Source: JOPF136 sp035517515 (GTDB lineage Bacteria; Acidobacteriota; Terriglobia; Acidiferrales; UBA7541). From it: 61,023 bases of DNA. Position 1 is the stretch's first letter. Each line of letters opens with the position of its first letter. The translations under genes were made by a program, and so were the position numbers. The notes under the pieces are model-generated. The model was not told the DNA's origin. It worked only from the letters and a program-made list of their open reading frames with translations, and made no database searches. The stretch is taken from the NCBI GenBank assembly GCA_035517515.1, contig DATIYQ010000321.1, positions 1 through 61,023 on the forward strand. The letters are read 5' to 3'. Shown here one piece after another: positions 34,485 to 43,454 of the stretch.

Positions 34485-35219
34485 ATGAACAGCGGGTTTT
34501 ACGCCGCATTTGCGGGTCTCACCGCCAAAATGCAGGCGCTCGATTTATTGGCCAACAACCTGGCAAATGCCGGCACGGCTGGATTCAAGGGCCAGCACGA
34601 ATTTTACAAAGCGGTGACCGCCAGCCTGGGATTCACGCCGCTCAGCAGCTTGAATCGGGCCATAAACAATTACGGGGTGTTGGGCGGCGCCGCACTGGAT
34701 CTGAGCCAGGGAAACCTCCAAGAGACCGGGAACAATCTGGATGTGGCCATTCAGGGGCACGGCTTTTTCGCGGTGCAGACCGCGGCAGGAGTGCGCTACA
34801 CCCGGAACGGCAGCTTCGAGCTCAATCCCAAGGGCAGGCTGGTGGACCACGGCGGGGATCCCGTGCTGGGGGACCAGGGTCCTCTGCAGCTTCCGCCGGG
34901 AGAGGTATCGGTGGGGCCCAACGGAACCCTTTCGGTGGCCGGGGCAGTGGCCGGAAAGCTGCGGGTGGTTGAATTCCCGCCCGGGGCGCAACTCGCTCCC
35001 GAAGGCGGCACGCTGTTCAACGCGCCGGCGGGCGCCGCGCGACCCTCGCCCGACTCGGTGGTGGAACAGGGAGCGCTCGAACAATCCAATGTCAATCCGG
35101 TGGAGGGCACAGTCTCACTGATCCTGATCCAGCGGCAGGCGGAATCGCTGGAGCGCGCGCTCTCCGTTTTCCAGAACGATTTTAACCGGACGGCGGCGCA
35201 GGAGCTTTCGCGGGTCTGA
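34485..35219 (+). CDS. flgF: FlgF, proximal rod protein
   Basis: 244 residues. The N-terminal rod motif LDLLANNLANAGTAGFKG and the C-terminal EQSNVNPVEGTVSLILIQRQAESLERALSVFQ are typical. It is shorter than the following FlgG and has no MQSQAL-type start, so FlgF is the better call. It opens the rod and ring operon flgF-flgG-flgA-flgH-flgI-flgJ behind a candidate sigma-54 promoter. Confidence 0.92.
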   Translation: MNSGFYAAFAGLTAKMQALDLLANNLANAGTAGFKGQHEFYKAVTASLGFTPLSSLNRAINNYGVLGGAALDLSQGNLQETGNNLDVAIQGHGFFAVQTAAGVRYTRNGSFELNPKGRLVDHGGDPVLGDQGPLQLPPGEVSVGPNGTLSVAGAVAGKLRVVEFPPGAQLAPEGGTLFNAPAGAARPSPDSVVEQGALEQSNVNPVEGTVSLILIQRQAESLERALSVFQNDFNRTAAQELSRV

Positions 35220-35238
35220 GGGCCGGGGGGGGACAATC

Positions 35239-36030
35239 ATGTTCCGATCGCTTTATTCAGCAGCCAGCGGCATGACGGCCCAGGAACTGAATCTGGACAA
35301 CATCGCCAACAACCTTTCGAACTCGAGCACCGCGGGATTTCACCGCCGCCGGCTGCAATTCCAGGATCTGATCTATCAAAACCTGATTGCTCCCGGGGCC
35401 GCCGCCACCCAGCAGACCACCATCCCCGAGGGATTGCAGATCGGGCTGGGCACCAAGACCGCCTCCACGGAAATCCTGCAGCAGCAGGGCAGTTTCGAAG
35501 CCACGGGAAACGTACTGGATCTGGCCATTCAGGGCGCAGGATTTTTTCAGATTACTTTGCCGACGGGAGAGATTGCCTACACGCGCGCGGGCAATTTCCA
35601 TCTGGACTTTCAAGGCAACGTGGTGACCGTGGACGGCAACCTGCTCAATCCCGGGGTCACCATTCCACCGAACGCGTTGACCGTGACGGTGGGGACGGAT
35701 GGGACGGTAAGCGTGACGCTGCCCGGGCAAACCCAGGCGCAGCAGGTGGGCAGCATTCAACTGGCGGTGTTTCAGAATCCCGGGGGCCTCAGCAGCATGG
35801 GACAAAACCTGTTTGAGGCCACCACCGCTTCCGGTGAGCCGATTGTGGGCACGCCCGGCGGCTCCGAGGGCATCGGCACCATCCAGCAGGGCGTGCTGGA
35901 ACAATCCAACGTGGACGTGGTGCAGGAGTTCATCGAACTGATTCTGGCGCAGCGCACCTACGAGGCGAATTCCCGGGTGGTCCATGCCGCCGACGAAATG
36001 TTTCAAACCCTGAATGGGTTGACCACCTAG
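35239..36030 (+). CDS. flgG: FlgG, distal rod protein
   Basis: 263 residues. MFRSLYSAASGMTAQELNLDNIANNLSNSSTAGF is the classical FlgG N-terminus. The C-terminus reads EQSNVDVVQEFIELILAQRTYEANSRVVHAADEM. FlgG builds the distal rod through the P and L rings. Length matches the family (about 260). Confidence 0.97.
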   Translation: MFRSLYSAASGMTAQELNLDNIANNLSNSSTAGFHRRRLQFQDLIYQNLIAPGAAATQQTTIPEGLQIGLGTKTASTEILQQQGSFEATGNVLDLAIQGAGFFQITLPTGEIAYTRAGNFHLDFQGNVVTVDGNLLNPGVTIPPNALTVTVGTDGTVSVTLPGQTQAQQVGSIQLAVFQNPGGLSSMGQNLFEATTASGEPIVGTPGGSEGIGTIQQGVLEQSNVDVVQEFIELILAQRTYEANSRVVHAADEMFQTLNGLTT

Positions 36031-36032
36031 CT

Positions 36033-36980
36033 ATGGCGCGCCGAATCAATCTGCGCGCGCTCGTCTGTGCGGCCTTGCTGCTGGCGCCGGAGTTCGGTTT
36101 GGACGTGCACCCGGCCCGCGCGCAAGTCCGCCATCCGGTTCAGCGGGTCTCCCTGCTCGCCTGGGCGGAATCGGCTCAGGACGAGATCCGCCTGGCGGAC
36201 CTTTTGCCCGCGGGCGTTCCGGTGTGGCTGGCCGAGCTGGCCCCGGGAATCGTTCTGGGCCGCTCGCCGCAGCCCGGCTCGGTGCGCGCCTTTGGCCAGG
36301 AGCAATTGGCGCGTTCTCTGGAGGGATATCCCCAGGTACTGGCAGCGATCTCCATACCCTCCCGCGTGGAAGTTCGGTCCAGCGCGCGGGAGGTGACCGG
36401 CGAAGAGATTGTGGCCAGCATGGTTCGCTCTCTGGAAGCAAGCCACCTCAGGACGGAGATGCCCCTCGATGGCGGGTTTCTGGTGCGCTTCCCGCGCGTG
36501 GCCGTGCACTCCGAAGCTCCCGGCCTGGAAGTGACCCAACTCGAAGAATCCCCAGGGAGCGGGCTGCTGCGTTTCCGGATGTGGACCGCGGCGGAGCCTG
36601 GGGTACGGCCGTTCTGGGTGGAGACGCGCGCGCGCCTGGCCGCGGACAGCCGGGCGGGCAGCCAGGCGCTGCCCACGATTTTTCAGAGTTCGGCGCAGCC
36701 GATTTCCGGCGCTTCGGCGAGGCGCGGGGAGGCTCCCGCGGGAATCCAACCCTCCAAGCCGGCCACGGATGCAGGGGCGGGGCGCCCCGCCGGCCCGCTG
36801 GTGGAGCCGGGCGAACCCGCAACCATTCTGATCCAGGGCAACGGCCTGCGAATTCAAGCCGCCGGGATCGCCCTGGAACGAGGCTGGCGAGGGCAGCGAA
36901 TCCGCGTGCGGGCCGTCGGCACCGGAAAAGTCCTGATCGCCCGCGTGGTGGGCGAACGAATGCTGCTGGCGCTGTTTTAA
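36033..36980 (+). CDS. flgA: FlgA, P-ring assembly chaperone
   Basis: 315 residues with a signal peptide (about 1-31, cleavage near AQV). The C-terminal SAF/FlgA core (about 260-315) has GNGLRIQAAGIALERGWRGQRIRVRAVGTGKVLIARVVG. An insert rich in Ala, Pro and Gly (about 225-260) makes it longer than the usual 220-240. FlgA acts in the periplasm to help FlgI form the P ring. It starts two bases after flgG. Confidence 0.92.
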   Translation: MARRINLRALVCAALLLAPEFGLDVHPARAQVRHPVQRVSLLAWAESAQDEIRLADLLPAGVPVWLAELAPGIVLGRSPQPGSVRAFGQEQLARSLEGYPQVLAAISIPSRVEVRSSAREVTGEEIVASMVRSLEASHLRTEMPLDGGFLVRFPRVAVHSEAPGLEVTQLEESPGSGLLRFRMWTAAEPGVRPFWVETRARLAADSRAGSQALPTIFQSSAQPISGASARRGEAPAGIQPSKPATDAGAGRPAGPLVEPGEPATILIQGNGLRIQAAGIALERGWRGQRIRVRAVGTGKVLIARVVGERMLLALF

Positions 36981-36989
36981 GGAGGGTCC

Positions 36990-37727
36990 ATGAGGGCGGA
37001 GCACACGCAACCGCGGCGGGAGGCGGGAGTTCTGCTGGTCATTCTGGTTTTGTGGGGCGCGCCGGGTGCCGCGGCCTTTCCCAAGATTCTGCACCGAAAG
37101 CCGGCGGTAGACCCATCGCAGCAGGCGCTCTCCGATTACCTGGATCGAGAACGCCAGCAAGGGGCAGCGATGCCGGCCACGCGCGGAAGCCTGTGGGCGC
37201 CCCTGGGAAGATTTGCCACGCTGGCTTCCGACGTGACCGCGCGGCGGGTGGGTGATGTCATCGGCATTCAACTGGTCGAGTCCACGACCTCGCAGCAACA
37301 AGGTTCTCTGCAGACGCAGCGTACGTTTTCCGCCTCGTCCGGGATCAGCGCGTTCTTCGGTACGCCGGGACCAACCAGCGGGATTCAGAACCTGTTCTCT
37401 CCGGCCTCGAGCCAGACGCTCAATGGCAAGGGACAGACGGCGCTTTCCACGACGTTGCAAAGCACGCTGGCTGGCACAGTGGTGGAAGTTCTGCCCAACG
37501 GTCAGTTGGTGGTTCAGGCGGTCCGGGAGATGGAAGTGAGCAACGAAAAACAAACCATGGTCCTGCGTGGCGTGGTGCGTCCCGAGGACCTCTCCATTGG
37601 AAATACTGTGCTCTCCACGCAAGTGGCATTGCTGGAAGTCCATCTGAAAGGCGCCGGAGCCATGAGCGATGGCACACGCCCGCCCACCCGGTTGATGCGT
37701 TTTCTGCTGCACATCTTCGGGTTTTAG
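36990..37727 (+). CDS. flgH: FlgH, L-ring protein lacking a lipobox cysteine
   Basis: 245 residues with AGGAGGG before the ATG. The N-terminal hydrophobic stretch (about 13-29, ending GAPGAAAF) looks like an ordinary signal peptide. No cysteine occurs anywhere in the protein, so it cannot be lipidated as FlgH usually is. The core is clear: SLWAPLGRFATLASDVTARRVGDVIGIQLVE, later GTVVEVLPNGQLVVQAVREMEVSNEKQTMVLRGVVRPEDL. FlgH forms the outer-membrane L ring. Confidence 0.93.
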   Translation: MRAEHTQPRREAGVLLVILVLWGAPGAAAFPKILHRKPAVDPSQQALSDYLDRERQQGAAMPATRGSLWAPLGRFATLASDVTARRVGDVIGIQLVESTTSQQQGSLQTQRTFSASSGISAFFGTPGPTSGIQNLFSPASSQTLNGKGQTALSTTLQSTLAGTVVEVLPNGQLVVQAVREMEVSNEKQTMVLRGVVRPEDLSIGNTVLSTQVALLEVHLKGAGAMSDGTRPPTRLMRFLLHIFGF

Positions 37728-37749
37728 CGGGAACTGAGGAGATCAGGCC

Positions 37750-39024
37750 ATGACGCAAATCCCGACCGCACGGGGAGAATTGCTGATGAGGTTCCTGGCC
37801 GCGGTGATTGCCGGCGTAATCATCGTGGCGCCGGCGGGGACGGTTACGGCAGCGTCGGTGGGTTCGCAAGCCTCTCCGGCTTCCGCCCGCCCGCCGGCAG
37901 CAGTGCCGCCGGCGTCGCCGGCACAGAGCGCTCCCTCTGCGGACGCTCAGGCCGCGCCGAAAACGATTCCACCGCCCCCGGAACGAACGGCCCGCTTGCG
38001 GGATATTGCCTCGGTCGAAGGAGTCCGTTCCAACCAATTGATCGGGTACGGCCTCGTAGTGGGGCTGAACGGCACCGGCGACCGCCAGCAGACATTTTTC
38101 CCCACGCAGACGCTGGCCAACATGCTGCAACGGATGGGGGTAATTTTTAATCCGCTGACCGCCACGGTGAAAAACATCGCCGCAGTTTTTGTGACTTCCA
38201 CGCTTCCTCCGTTTGCCCATCCGGGATCCCAGGTGGACGTCACGGTGTCTTCGGTTGGCGACGCGAAGAGTCTGGAGGGTGGTGTGCTCCTGCAAACCCC
38301 GCTTTACGCCAGCGCCGGGCAGGTCTACGCGGTGGCGCAGGGCGCGCTCACCCTGGGTGGATATACTGCCGGGGGGCGCGGCAACGTAAAGCAGGTCAAC
38401 CAGCCGACCGTGGGGCGCATTCCCAACGGCGCGATCGTGGAGCGTGACTCCTCCGTGGACCTTTCGCAACTCGAGCAAGTAGTGTTTCTACTGCACGACA
38501 GCAGTTTCGAGGTGGCCAGCGAAGCCGCGCAGGCAATCAATATTGATTTCGGCCACCCACTCGCTCGAGCCGTGGATGGGACGCGGATCGAGATCCAGGC
38601 CGGACACAACACGCCGGAAGGCATCACGGATTTGATGGCGCGGATCGGGAACCTTTCCGTGCGCATCCCGGCGGTTTCCAAAGTGGTGGTGAACGAGCGC
38701 ACCGGCACAATCGTGATGGGGCGCCGCGCCAGCCTGGGATCCTGTTCCATTCTGCAAGGCAGCCTGGCCATCGAAATCAGCACGGAGTTCCAGGTCTCGC
38801 AACCGGAGCCATTCTCCCGAGGCGGACAGACCACCGTCGTCCCGCAGACCAAGGTTGAGGTCACGGAAAACGCCGCACAGGCGATTCATCTGCAGGAAGG
38901 CGCCACGGTGGAAGACCTGGTGCGCGGACTGCAGGCCATCGGCGCGACGGCGCACGACATCATCGCCGTATTGCAAGCCATCAAATCCGCGGGCGCACTG
39001 CAGGCCGATTTAGAGGTGATCTGA
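37750..39024 (+). CDS. flgI: FlgI, P-ring protein
   Basis: 424 residues from the ATG at 37750 (GAGGAG upstream). The ATG at 37786 would place the signal helix nearer the N-terminus and is possible. After a Pro/Ala-rich stretch (about 40-80), the FlgI core begins with RLRDIASVEGVRSNQLIGYGLVVGLNGTGD and ends with GATVEDLVRGLQAIGATAHDIIAVLQAIKSAGALQADLEVI. FlgI forms the periplasmic P ring with help from FlgA. The Pro/Ala insert after the signal peptide is unusual. Confidence 0.96.
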   Translation: MTQIPTARGELLMRFLAAVIAGVIIVAPAGTVTAASVGSQASPASARPPAAVPPASPAQSAPSADAQAAPKTIPPPPERTARLRDIASVEGVRSNQLIGYGLVVGLNGTGDRQQTFFPTQTLANMLQRMGVIFNPLTATVKNIAAVFVTSTLPPFAHPGSQVDVTVSSVGDAKSLEGGVLLQTPLYASAGQVYAVAQGALTLGGYTAGGRGNVKQVNQPTVGRIPNGAIVERDSSVDLSQLEQVVFLLHDSSFEVASEAAQAINIDFGHPLARAVDGTRIEIQAGHNTPEGITDLMARIGNLSVRIPAVSKVVVNERTGTIVMGRRASLGSCSILQGSLAIEISTEFQVSQPEPFSRGGQTTVVPQTKVEVTENAAQAIHLQEGATVEDLVRGLQAIGATAHDIIAVLQAIKSAGALQADLEVI

Positions 39025-39025
39025 G

Positions 39026-39520
39026 ATGGTCCATCTGCTGGCAGAAGCGCTCTTCCTGCTTCCGCATTGGCTGCAGGGCAAAGCGCAGCATCCCCTTTCA
39101 CCGGATCCGCCCTTCCAGGCCGGCAGCATCACTCCCCCGGGCGCGGCCCTTGCACTCTCCGCGAAAAATGCTTTCGGGCCCGGGGCACATTCCGCCGCGG
39201 CAGGGCGCCTTCCGATCCAGCCGGGAGCCCCGGCTGCGGATGCCCAGCACCCGTCTGCGGCGGAGAGAAAGCTGCGCCAGGCGGCGCAGGAATTTGAAGC
39301 TCAACTGATTTCGGCTTTTTGGCAATCCATGCATGAGATGAGCCTGACGGGCGAGGACGGTGCCAACGATGACCCCGGGCACGATACGCTCAATCAGATG
39401 AGCATTCAGGCCATTGCCAGCGGACTTGCGGCGCATGGGGGCTTCGGAATCGGCGCCCTACTGGCAAAGCAATTGCAGCCATCTTTGCGGGATGCTGGCG
39501 GAAAGGATATGGGCAACTGA
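39026..39520 (+). CDS. flgJ: FlgJ-type rod-binding protein without muramidase domain
   Basis: 164 residues, starting two bases after flgI. The rod-binding domain is at about 85-155 (LRQAAQEFEAQLISAFWQSMHEMSL ... LNQMSIQAIASGLAAHGGFGIGALLAKQL). The C-terminal peptidoglycan hydrolase of gammaproteobacterial FlgJ is absent, so a separate hydrolase must open the cell wall. It acts as rod-cap scaffold in the periplasm. Confidence 0.9.
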   Translation: MVHLLAEALFLLPHWLQGKAQHPLSPDPPFQAGSITPPGAALALSAKNAFGPGAHSAAAGRLPIQPGAPAADAQHPSAAERKLRQAAQEFEAQLISAFWQSMHEMSLTGEDGANDDPGHDTLNQMSIQAIASGLAAHGGFGIGALLAKQLQPSLRDAGGKDMGN

Positions 39521-39606
39521 GGCGAACGCTGAGGATGCTCCGTTTAAGGCATGGAAGCCCAGGAGTTTACGGAAGCCCACCCTCGAACCGGGTTGGGTGA
39601 CAGCAT

Positions 39607-39633
39607 TCATGTTCCCGCTGGGCTGGCCGATGA
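39607..39633 (+). promoter_or_regulatory. Candidate sigma-28 promoter of flgM
   Basis: TCAT (39607-39610), 15 bases, GCCGATGA (39626-39633). Seven of eight -10 bases match the consensus. The -35 is TCAT, identical to the flbD site. flgM is FliA-dependent in many bacteria, which supports the reading. Confidence 0.5.
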
Positions 39634-39727
39634 GATTGGTGGAAGCTGAGCCAGCGGCAAAGGATTAGGGCCGTCTAACCCCGGCCGGTAGGGAATTGAA
39701 ATGGGGTGCGGAAGCGGAAGGTGAGCG

Positions 39728-40039
39728 ATGAGAATTGATCCAGCCAGCGGTCTACCGATCGATCCAACCACCGGGCGGGTTGCCGGAGCCACTAGCCCTC
39801 CACCGGCCAGCAAATCGGATCCGGCTGCAAATGGAGGCCAGGACCAGGCGCACATTTCCTCAGATGCGCAGCAGCTTTCGCGGTATGCGTCGGCGGTGAA
39901 GAACACGCCGGAAATCCGGCAGGAGCAAGTGGACGAGGTGAGAAACGCCCTGAGTGCCGGCACCTATTCGGTGAGCAATGCCCAGATCGCCGACGCCATC
40001 CTCCAGGAGCAAAGCAGACTGGGGCCGGAGCAGCACTAA
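39728..40039 (+). CDS. flgM: FlgM, anti-sigma-28 factor
   Basis: 103 residues. The N-terminal half is unstructured (Pro/Ala/Ser). The C-terminal half (about 38-100) has the FlgM pattern DQAHISSDAQQLSRYASAVKNTPEIRQEQVDEVRNALSAGTYSVSNAQIADAIL, the FliA-binding helices. FlgM holds FliA until the hook is finished, then is exported. It starts the flgM-59-residue protein-flgN-flgK-flgL run. Confidence 0.93.
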   Translation: MRIDPASGLPIDPTTGRVAGATSPPPASKSDPAANGGQDQAHISSDAQQLSRYASAVKNTPEIRQEQVDEVRNALSAGTYSVSNAQIADAILQEQSRLGPEQH

Positions 40040-40058
40040 GCCCGGGAAGAAATGCAGT

Positions 40059-40238
40059 ATGGCTGACCTACCTCCTGCGCGCATCGAGAGGCTGCCGCTC
40101 GCCTCCGAGAGCGAGCGGGAACCGCCCCTCGCGAAGCGCAAAGGAAAGCGCCCGCCGCGTCCAAGGGAAGAAGCGATCCCTGACATTTCCTCCGGCGATG
40201 ACGAGGAGAGCAGGCATGAACTGGATACCCTGGCATAA
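40059..40238 (+). CDS. Small charged 59-residue protein between flgM and flgN
   Basis: The ATG at 40059 has GGAAG eleven bases ahead. The product is hydrophilic, with a Lys/Arg/Pro patch (about 24-38, AKRKGKRPPRPRE) and an acidic end. No family is recognised. It fills the gap exactly: 19 bases after flgM and three before the flgN-like gene. That favours a real gene, but coding bias was not measured. Confidence 0.5.
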   Translation: MADLPPARIERLPLASESEREPPLAKRKGKRPPRPREEAIPDISSGDDEESRHELDTLA

Positions 40239-40241
40239 CCC

Positions 40242-40730
40242 ATGATCCCTGGAACCGAGCCGCAAATTGAATTTCTGGAACGGCGCCTCGCTTGCCTGCG
40301 GCTGCTGGCGCGCGAATTGGCAGAGTGCCAGGGCGCGTATGTCGCCATGGACCTGGATCAAATTCACAAGCACCTGTTTATTCAGGCATCGCTCTGCGAA
40401 CGCCTGCGTGAGATGGAGCGGGATAGCGCTCCGGCAGCCGCCTGGCCGGCCCGTGGACCCTACCGGGGTCCAAACACCGGGGGGCGCAGGGAGTGTGCGA
40501 GCGAAGCGGAGAATTCATTTTCAACCGCACAGCACTTGCGGCAACTGCAGGATGAAAACCGCGCGGCGGGAATCGAGGTTCGCCGGCTGAACGCGATTCA
40601 GCGCCGGCTGGTGAACGGGACGCGGGCCACACTGGGCGCGCTGGCGCGAAGCCTGCAGATCCACTGGGCCACCTATTCGCATCCCGCCGGCGCCCAGCGA
40701 TTCGACCCTGCGGACGGGGCAGGGTCCTGA
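40242..40730 (+). CDS. flgN: FlgN-like export chaperone
   Basis: 162 residues, mostly alpha-helical: EFLERRLACLRLLARELAECQGAYVAMDLDQIHKHLFIQASLCERLREME at the start and a second helix block at about 95-140. Position directly before flgK and the helical hairpin pattern fit FlgN, the chaperone for FlgK and FlgL. A loop rich in Gly and Pro (about 62-82) is extra. Sequence likeness is weak, as is normal for this family. Confidence 0.7.
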   Translation: MIPGTEPQIEFLERRLACLRLLARELAECQGAYVAMDLDQIHKHLFIQASLCERLREMERDSAPAAAWPARGPYRGPNTGGRRECASEAENSFSTAQHLRQLQDENRAAGIEVRRLNAIQRRLVNGTRATLGALARSLQIHWATYSHPAGAQRFDPADGAGS

Positions 40731-40732
40731 GC

Positions 40733-42112
40733 ATGTCCGATCTGTTCAGCAGCCTCTCCCTTGCCGTGCGTTCGCTGCTGGCGGACCAGGGGGCCATTGA
40801 AGTCACCAGCAACAACGTGGCGAACGTCAATACACCGGGCTATTCCCGCCAGGAGGCCGTGTTCAACGAGACCCCGCCGCTGCAATTCGGCGCACTGCAA
40901 TTCGGCACCGGGGTGGAACTGGCCACCATTTCGAGCGACCGCGACAACATTTTGAACATCCGCCTGAGCCAGGAAACGCAGCAGCAGGGAAAGTTTGACA
41001 GCCTGGTGAATGGCCTCCAACAAATCCAGGCGCTGTTCAATCCCGTGGCAGGCACCGGCCTGGGAGCGAGCATCAACACATTTTTCGACAGCTTCCAGCA
41101 GCTCTCCACGAATCCGACGGATCCTACACTCCGCCAGGGCGTGCTGATCGCCGCGGGGAATCTGGCCTCCGCTTTTCGCCTGATCGCCTCCGGGCTGGGC
41201 ACGCAGCAACAGAGCCTCAACGAATCCGTGGTGCAGCAGGTGGGCCAGGTGAATGACCTGACCTCGCAAATTGCGGCGCTGAACGTGCAATTGGCCGCGG
41301 CCCAGGTGGGGACGCAGAGCGGAAACGCGCTGCTCGACCAGCGCACCCAACTGATCCAGCAGCTCTCGCAGATTCTCGATGTGCAGACCATCAACGCCGG
41401 AAACGGCAACGTGACCCTGACGACATCGCAGGGGGTGGCGCTGGTGGTGGGGGCGCAGAGTTTCAACCTGCAGACGCAGGTGAACCCGGCCACGGGATTC
41501 CAGGACGTGTACGCGCAGGGCTCCGATGTGACCACAGCGATCCAGGCGGGCAGCCTGGGGGCTACGATTCAGCTCCGCGATCAAGAGATTCCCGCGCTGC
41601 TCACAAAACTCGATACCCTGGCCTCGGGAATTGCCAGCGCGGTCAATACTCAAAACCAGGCGGGATTCGATCTCGCGGGGAACGCCGGGGGAAATATTTT
41701 TGTTCCGCCGGCAGCAGGGCCTGGGGCGGCGTTAAATCTCGCCGTGGCCATTACCGATCCATCGCAAGTCGCGGCCAGTTCCGACGGCACCATCGGCAGC
41801 AACGGGAACGCCCTGGCCCTTGCCTCCCTAGCCAATCAGAACATTGCCGGAGGGTTGACCCCGGCGCAGTTCAACGCCGGACTGGTGGCCCAGGTGGGGA
41901 GCGATACCGCGGAGGCGCAATCCCAGCAGCAGAGCGCCGGATTGCTCGTCCAGCAGCTTCAAGACCAGCAGGGGGCCATCTCCGGCGTTTCGCTGGATGA
42001 AGAGGCCGCCAATCTGGTGCGCTATCAGACGGCCTTCGACGCTTCAGCGCATGTGGTTTCGGTGATCGACGAGCTCACCCAGACGGTCTTGAATATGGCG
42101 GGAGCGGCCTGA
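40733..42112 (+). CDS. flgK: FlgK, hook-filament junction protein 1
   Basis: 459 residues. The N-terminus has SNNVANVNTPGYSRQEAVF. The C-terminus has GVSLDEEAANLVRYQTAFDASAHVVSVIDELTQTVLNM. Both are FlgK signatures. FlgK joins hook to filament and is escorted by FlgN. flgL begins two bases later. Confidence 0.96.
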   Translation: MSDLFSSLSLAVRSLLADQGAIEVTSNNVANVNTPGYSRQEAVFNETPPLQFGALQFGTGVELATISSDRDNILNIRLSQETQQQGKFDSLVNGLQQIQALFNPVAGTGLGASINTFFDSFQQLSTNPTDPTLRQGVLIAAGNLASAFRLIASGLGTQQQSLNESVVQQVGQVNDLTSQIAALNVQLAAAQVGTQSGNALLDQRTQLIQQLSQILDVQTINAGNGNVTLTTSQGVALVVGAQSFNLQTQVNPATGFQDVYAQGSDVTTAIQAGSLGATIQLRDQEIPALLTKLDTLASGIASAVNTQNQAGFDLAGNAGGNIFVPPAAGPGAALNLAVAITDPSQVAASSDGTIGSNGNALALASLANQNIAGGLTPAQFNAGLVAQVGSDTAEAQSQQQSAGLLVQQLQDQQGAISGVSLDEEAANLVRYQTAFDASAHVVSVIDELTQTVLNMAGAA

Positions 42113-42113
42113 G

Positions 42114-43010
42114 ATGCCTCTGCGCGTCAACCCGAACCTGAGCACCGATTTCTTCGCGGAATTGCAGATCGTCCGCCGCCAGCAGAACCAGGCCCTGCAG
42201 CAACTGGCGTCGGGCAGCCGCATCAATGCTCCCTCAGACGATCCCGCGGGAGCCGCCGCGCTGCTGGAAAACCAGTCCCAGAGCGACCAAGTGGACCAGT
42301 TCCAGAAGAATATTCAGGACTTGCAGCCCCAGCTGCAGGCCGCCGACTCCGCGCTCAGTTCCGTGGTCAGCGCCGTGACTCAGGCCATTTCGCTGGGTGT
42401 GGAGGGCGGCAATTCCACGCTGGGAGCCAGCAATCTGCAATCGCTGGCGCAGGAAGTTTCCGGCATTCGCGATGAGATTCTGGGCATCGCCAACACCTCC
42501 GTGCAGGGCCAGTACATCTTTTCCGGCACACTCACCAAAACCGCACCCTATGTGCTCGATGCAGCCTCGCCCTCCGGGGTCAGCTACCAGGGCAACACCG
42601 GGGTCAACTCCATCCAACTCTCCAACGGCCAGACGGCGCCGATCAACCTGCCCGGCAGTCAGTTGTTCAGCAATCCCGGCGGGGACCTGTTCGGCGCGCT
42701 GCAGCAGCTCATCACCGCGTTGCAAACCGGCACGGGAGTATCCGCAGCGACCGCGGCATTGAGCCAGGCCTTTTCCCTCCTCGACAACGTGCGGACGTTT
42801 TACGGGACCACGCTCAACGAGTTCAACAACAGCGAGACGTTTTTGAGCAACGAGAGCGTGCAGTTGAGCACACAAGCCACGCAAATCGCCGGGGCGGATC
42901 TTGCCGCGGCCACCACCACCCTGGCGCAAACGCAAACGGCGACCACGGCGCTGCTCACCTCGCAGGGCAAGGCCCTGTCCCTGCCCACACTGTTCGATTT
43001 CCTGCCATAG
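42114..43010 (+). CDS. flgL: FlgL, hook-filament junction protein 3
   Basis: 298 residues, flagellin-like ends. The N-terminal RQQNQALQQLASGSRINAPSDDPAGAAALL and C-terminal helices with ATTTLAQTQTATTALLTSQGKALSLPTLFDFL fit FlgL. QYIFSGT in the centre is a frequent FlgL motif. It ends the flgM-flgL operon just before a hairpin shared with the converging fliC-fliD-fliS block. Confidence 0.95.
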   Translation: MPLRVNPNLSTDFFAELQIVRRQQNQALQQLASGSRINAPSDDPAGAAALLENQSQSDQVDQFQKNIQDLQPQLQAADSALSSVVSAVTQAISLGVEGGNSTLGASNLQSLAQEVSGIRDEILGIANTSVQGQYIFSGTLTKTAPYVLDAASPSGVSYQGNTGVNSIQLSNGQTAPINLPGSQLFSNPGGDLFGALQQLITALQTGTGVSAATAALSQAFSLLDNVRTFYGTTLNEFNNSETFLSNESVQLSTQATQIAGADLAAATTTLAQTQTATTALLTSQGKALSLPTLFDFLP

Positions 43011-43021
43011 ACGGAGGGAGA

Positions 43022-43040
43022 CCGCCGGCACCACCGGCGG
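43022..43040. terminator. Bidirectional hairpin between flgL and the FliT-like gene
   Basis: CCGCCGG (43022-43028) and CCGGCGG (43034-43040) form a perfect stem with a five-base loop between converging genes. No U-run on either side. Confidence 0.5.
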
Positions 43041-43097
43041 CGCACACCGGCCAGCGCGAAGATTTCAGATGCCAGGGAGAATGTTCAGCGGCGGGAG

Positions 43098-43454
43098 CTA
43101 CCCGATTTCGCGGACGTGTTTCGCCCAGGCCGCGGCAGCTTTTAGATGGTCGCCGGAGGATCGCAGCTCGGTACGCCGCACGCGGGCCAGGGTTTCAATC
43201 TCCTTCAATAAAGACTGGAGTTCGCTCAGCCGCAGCTTGTAGCCGGCGATCTCCTTCCGCGTGTCCTGCGCGGCCCGTTCTTCCGGAGACAATTCCCGCA
43301 CAGCGGCCCCGGCCTGTGCCACCCAGGCTTCCACGCGCCGGAGTTCATCACCCGCGGGCAGCAACCCGCATGGGACTGCGCGCCAGGCGCTTATCCACTC
43401 GCCCAGTTGCCGGCTGGCCGCGCGGATTCTGGCGCATGGCGGCTGCGGTCTCAT
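43098..43454 (-). CDS. FliT-like small helical protein after fliS
   Basis: 118 residues from an ATG that overlaps the fliS stop by four bases (ATGA). A GTG three codons earlier is not needed. The product is helical with an amphipathic C-terminal half (ELRRVEAWVAQAGAAVRELSPEERAAQDTRKEIAGYKLRLSELQSLLKEIETLARV). Position after fliD-fliS and size match FliT, the FliD chaperone. There is no clear sequence motif, so the name is by context. Confidence 0.6.
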   Translation of the reverse strand: MRPQPPCARIRAASRQLGEWISAWRAVPCGLLPAGDELRRVEAWVAQAGAAVRELSPEERAAQDTRKEIAGYKLRLSELQSLLKEIETLARVRRTELRSSGDHLKAAAAWAKHVREIG

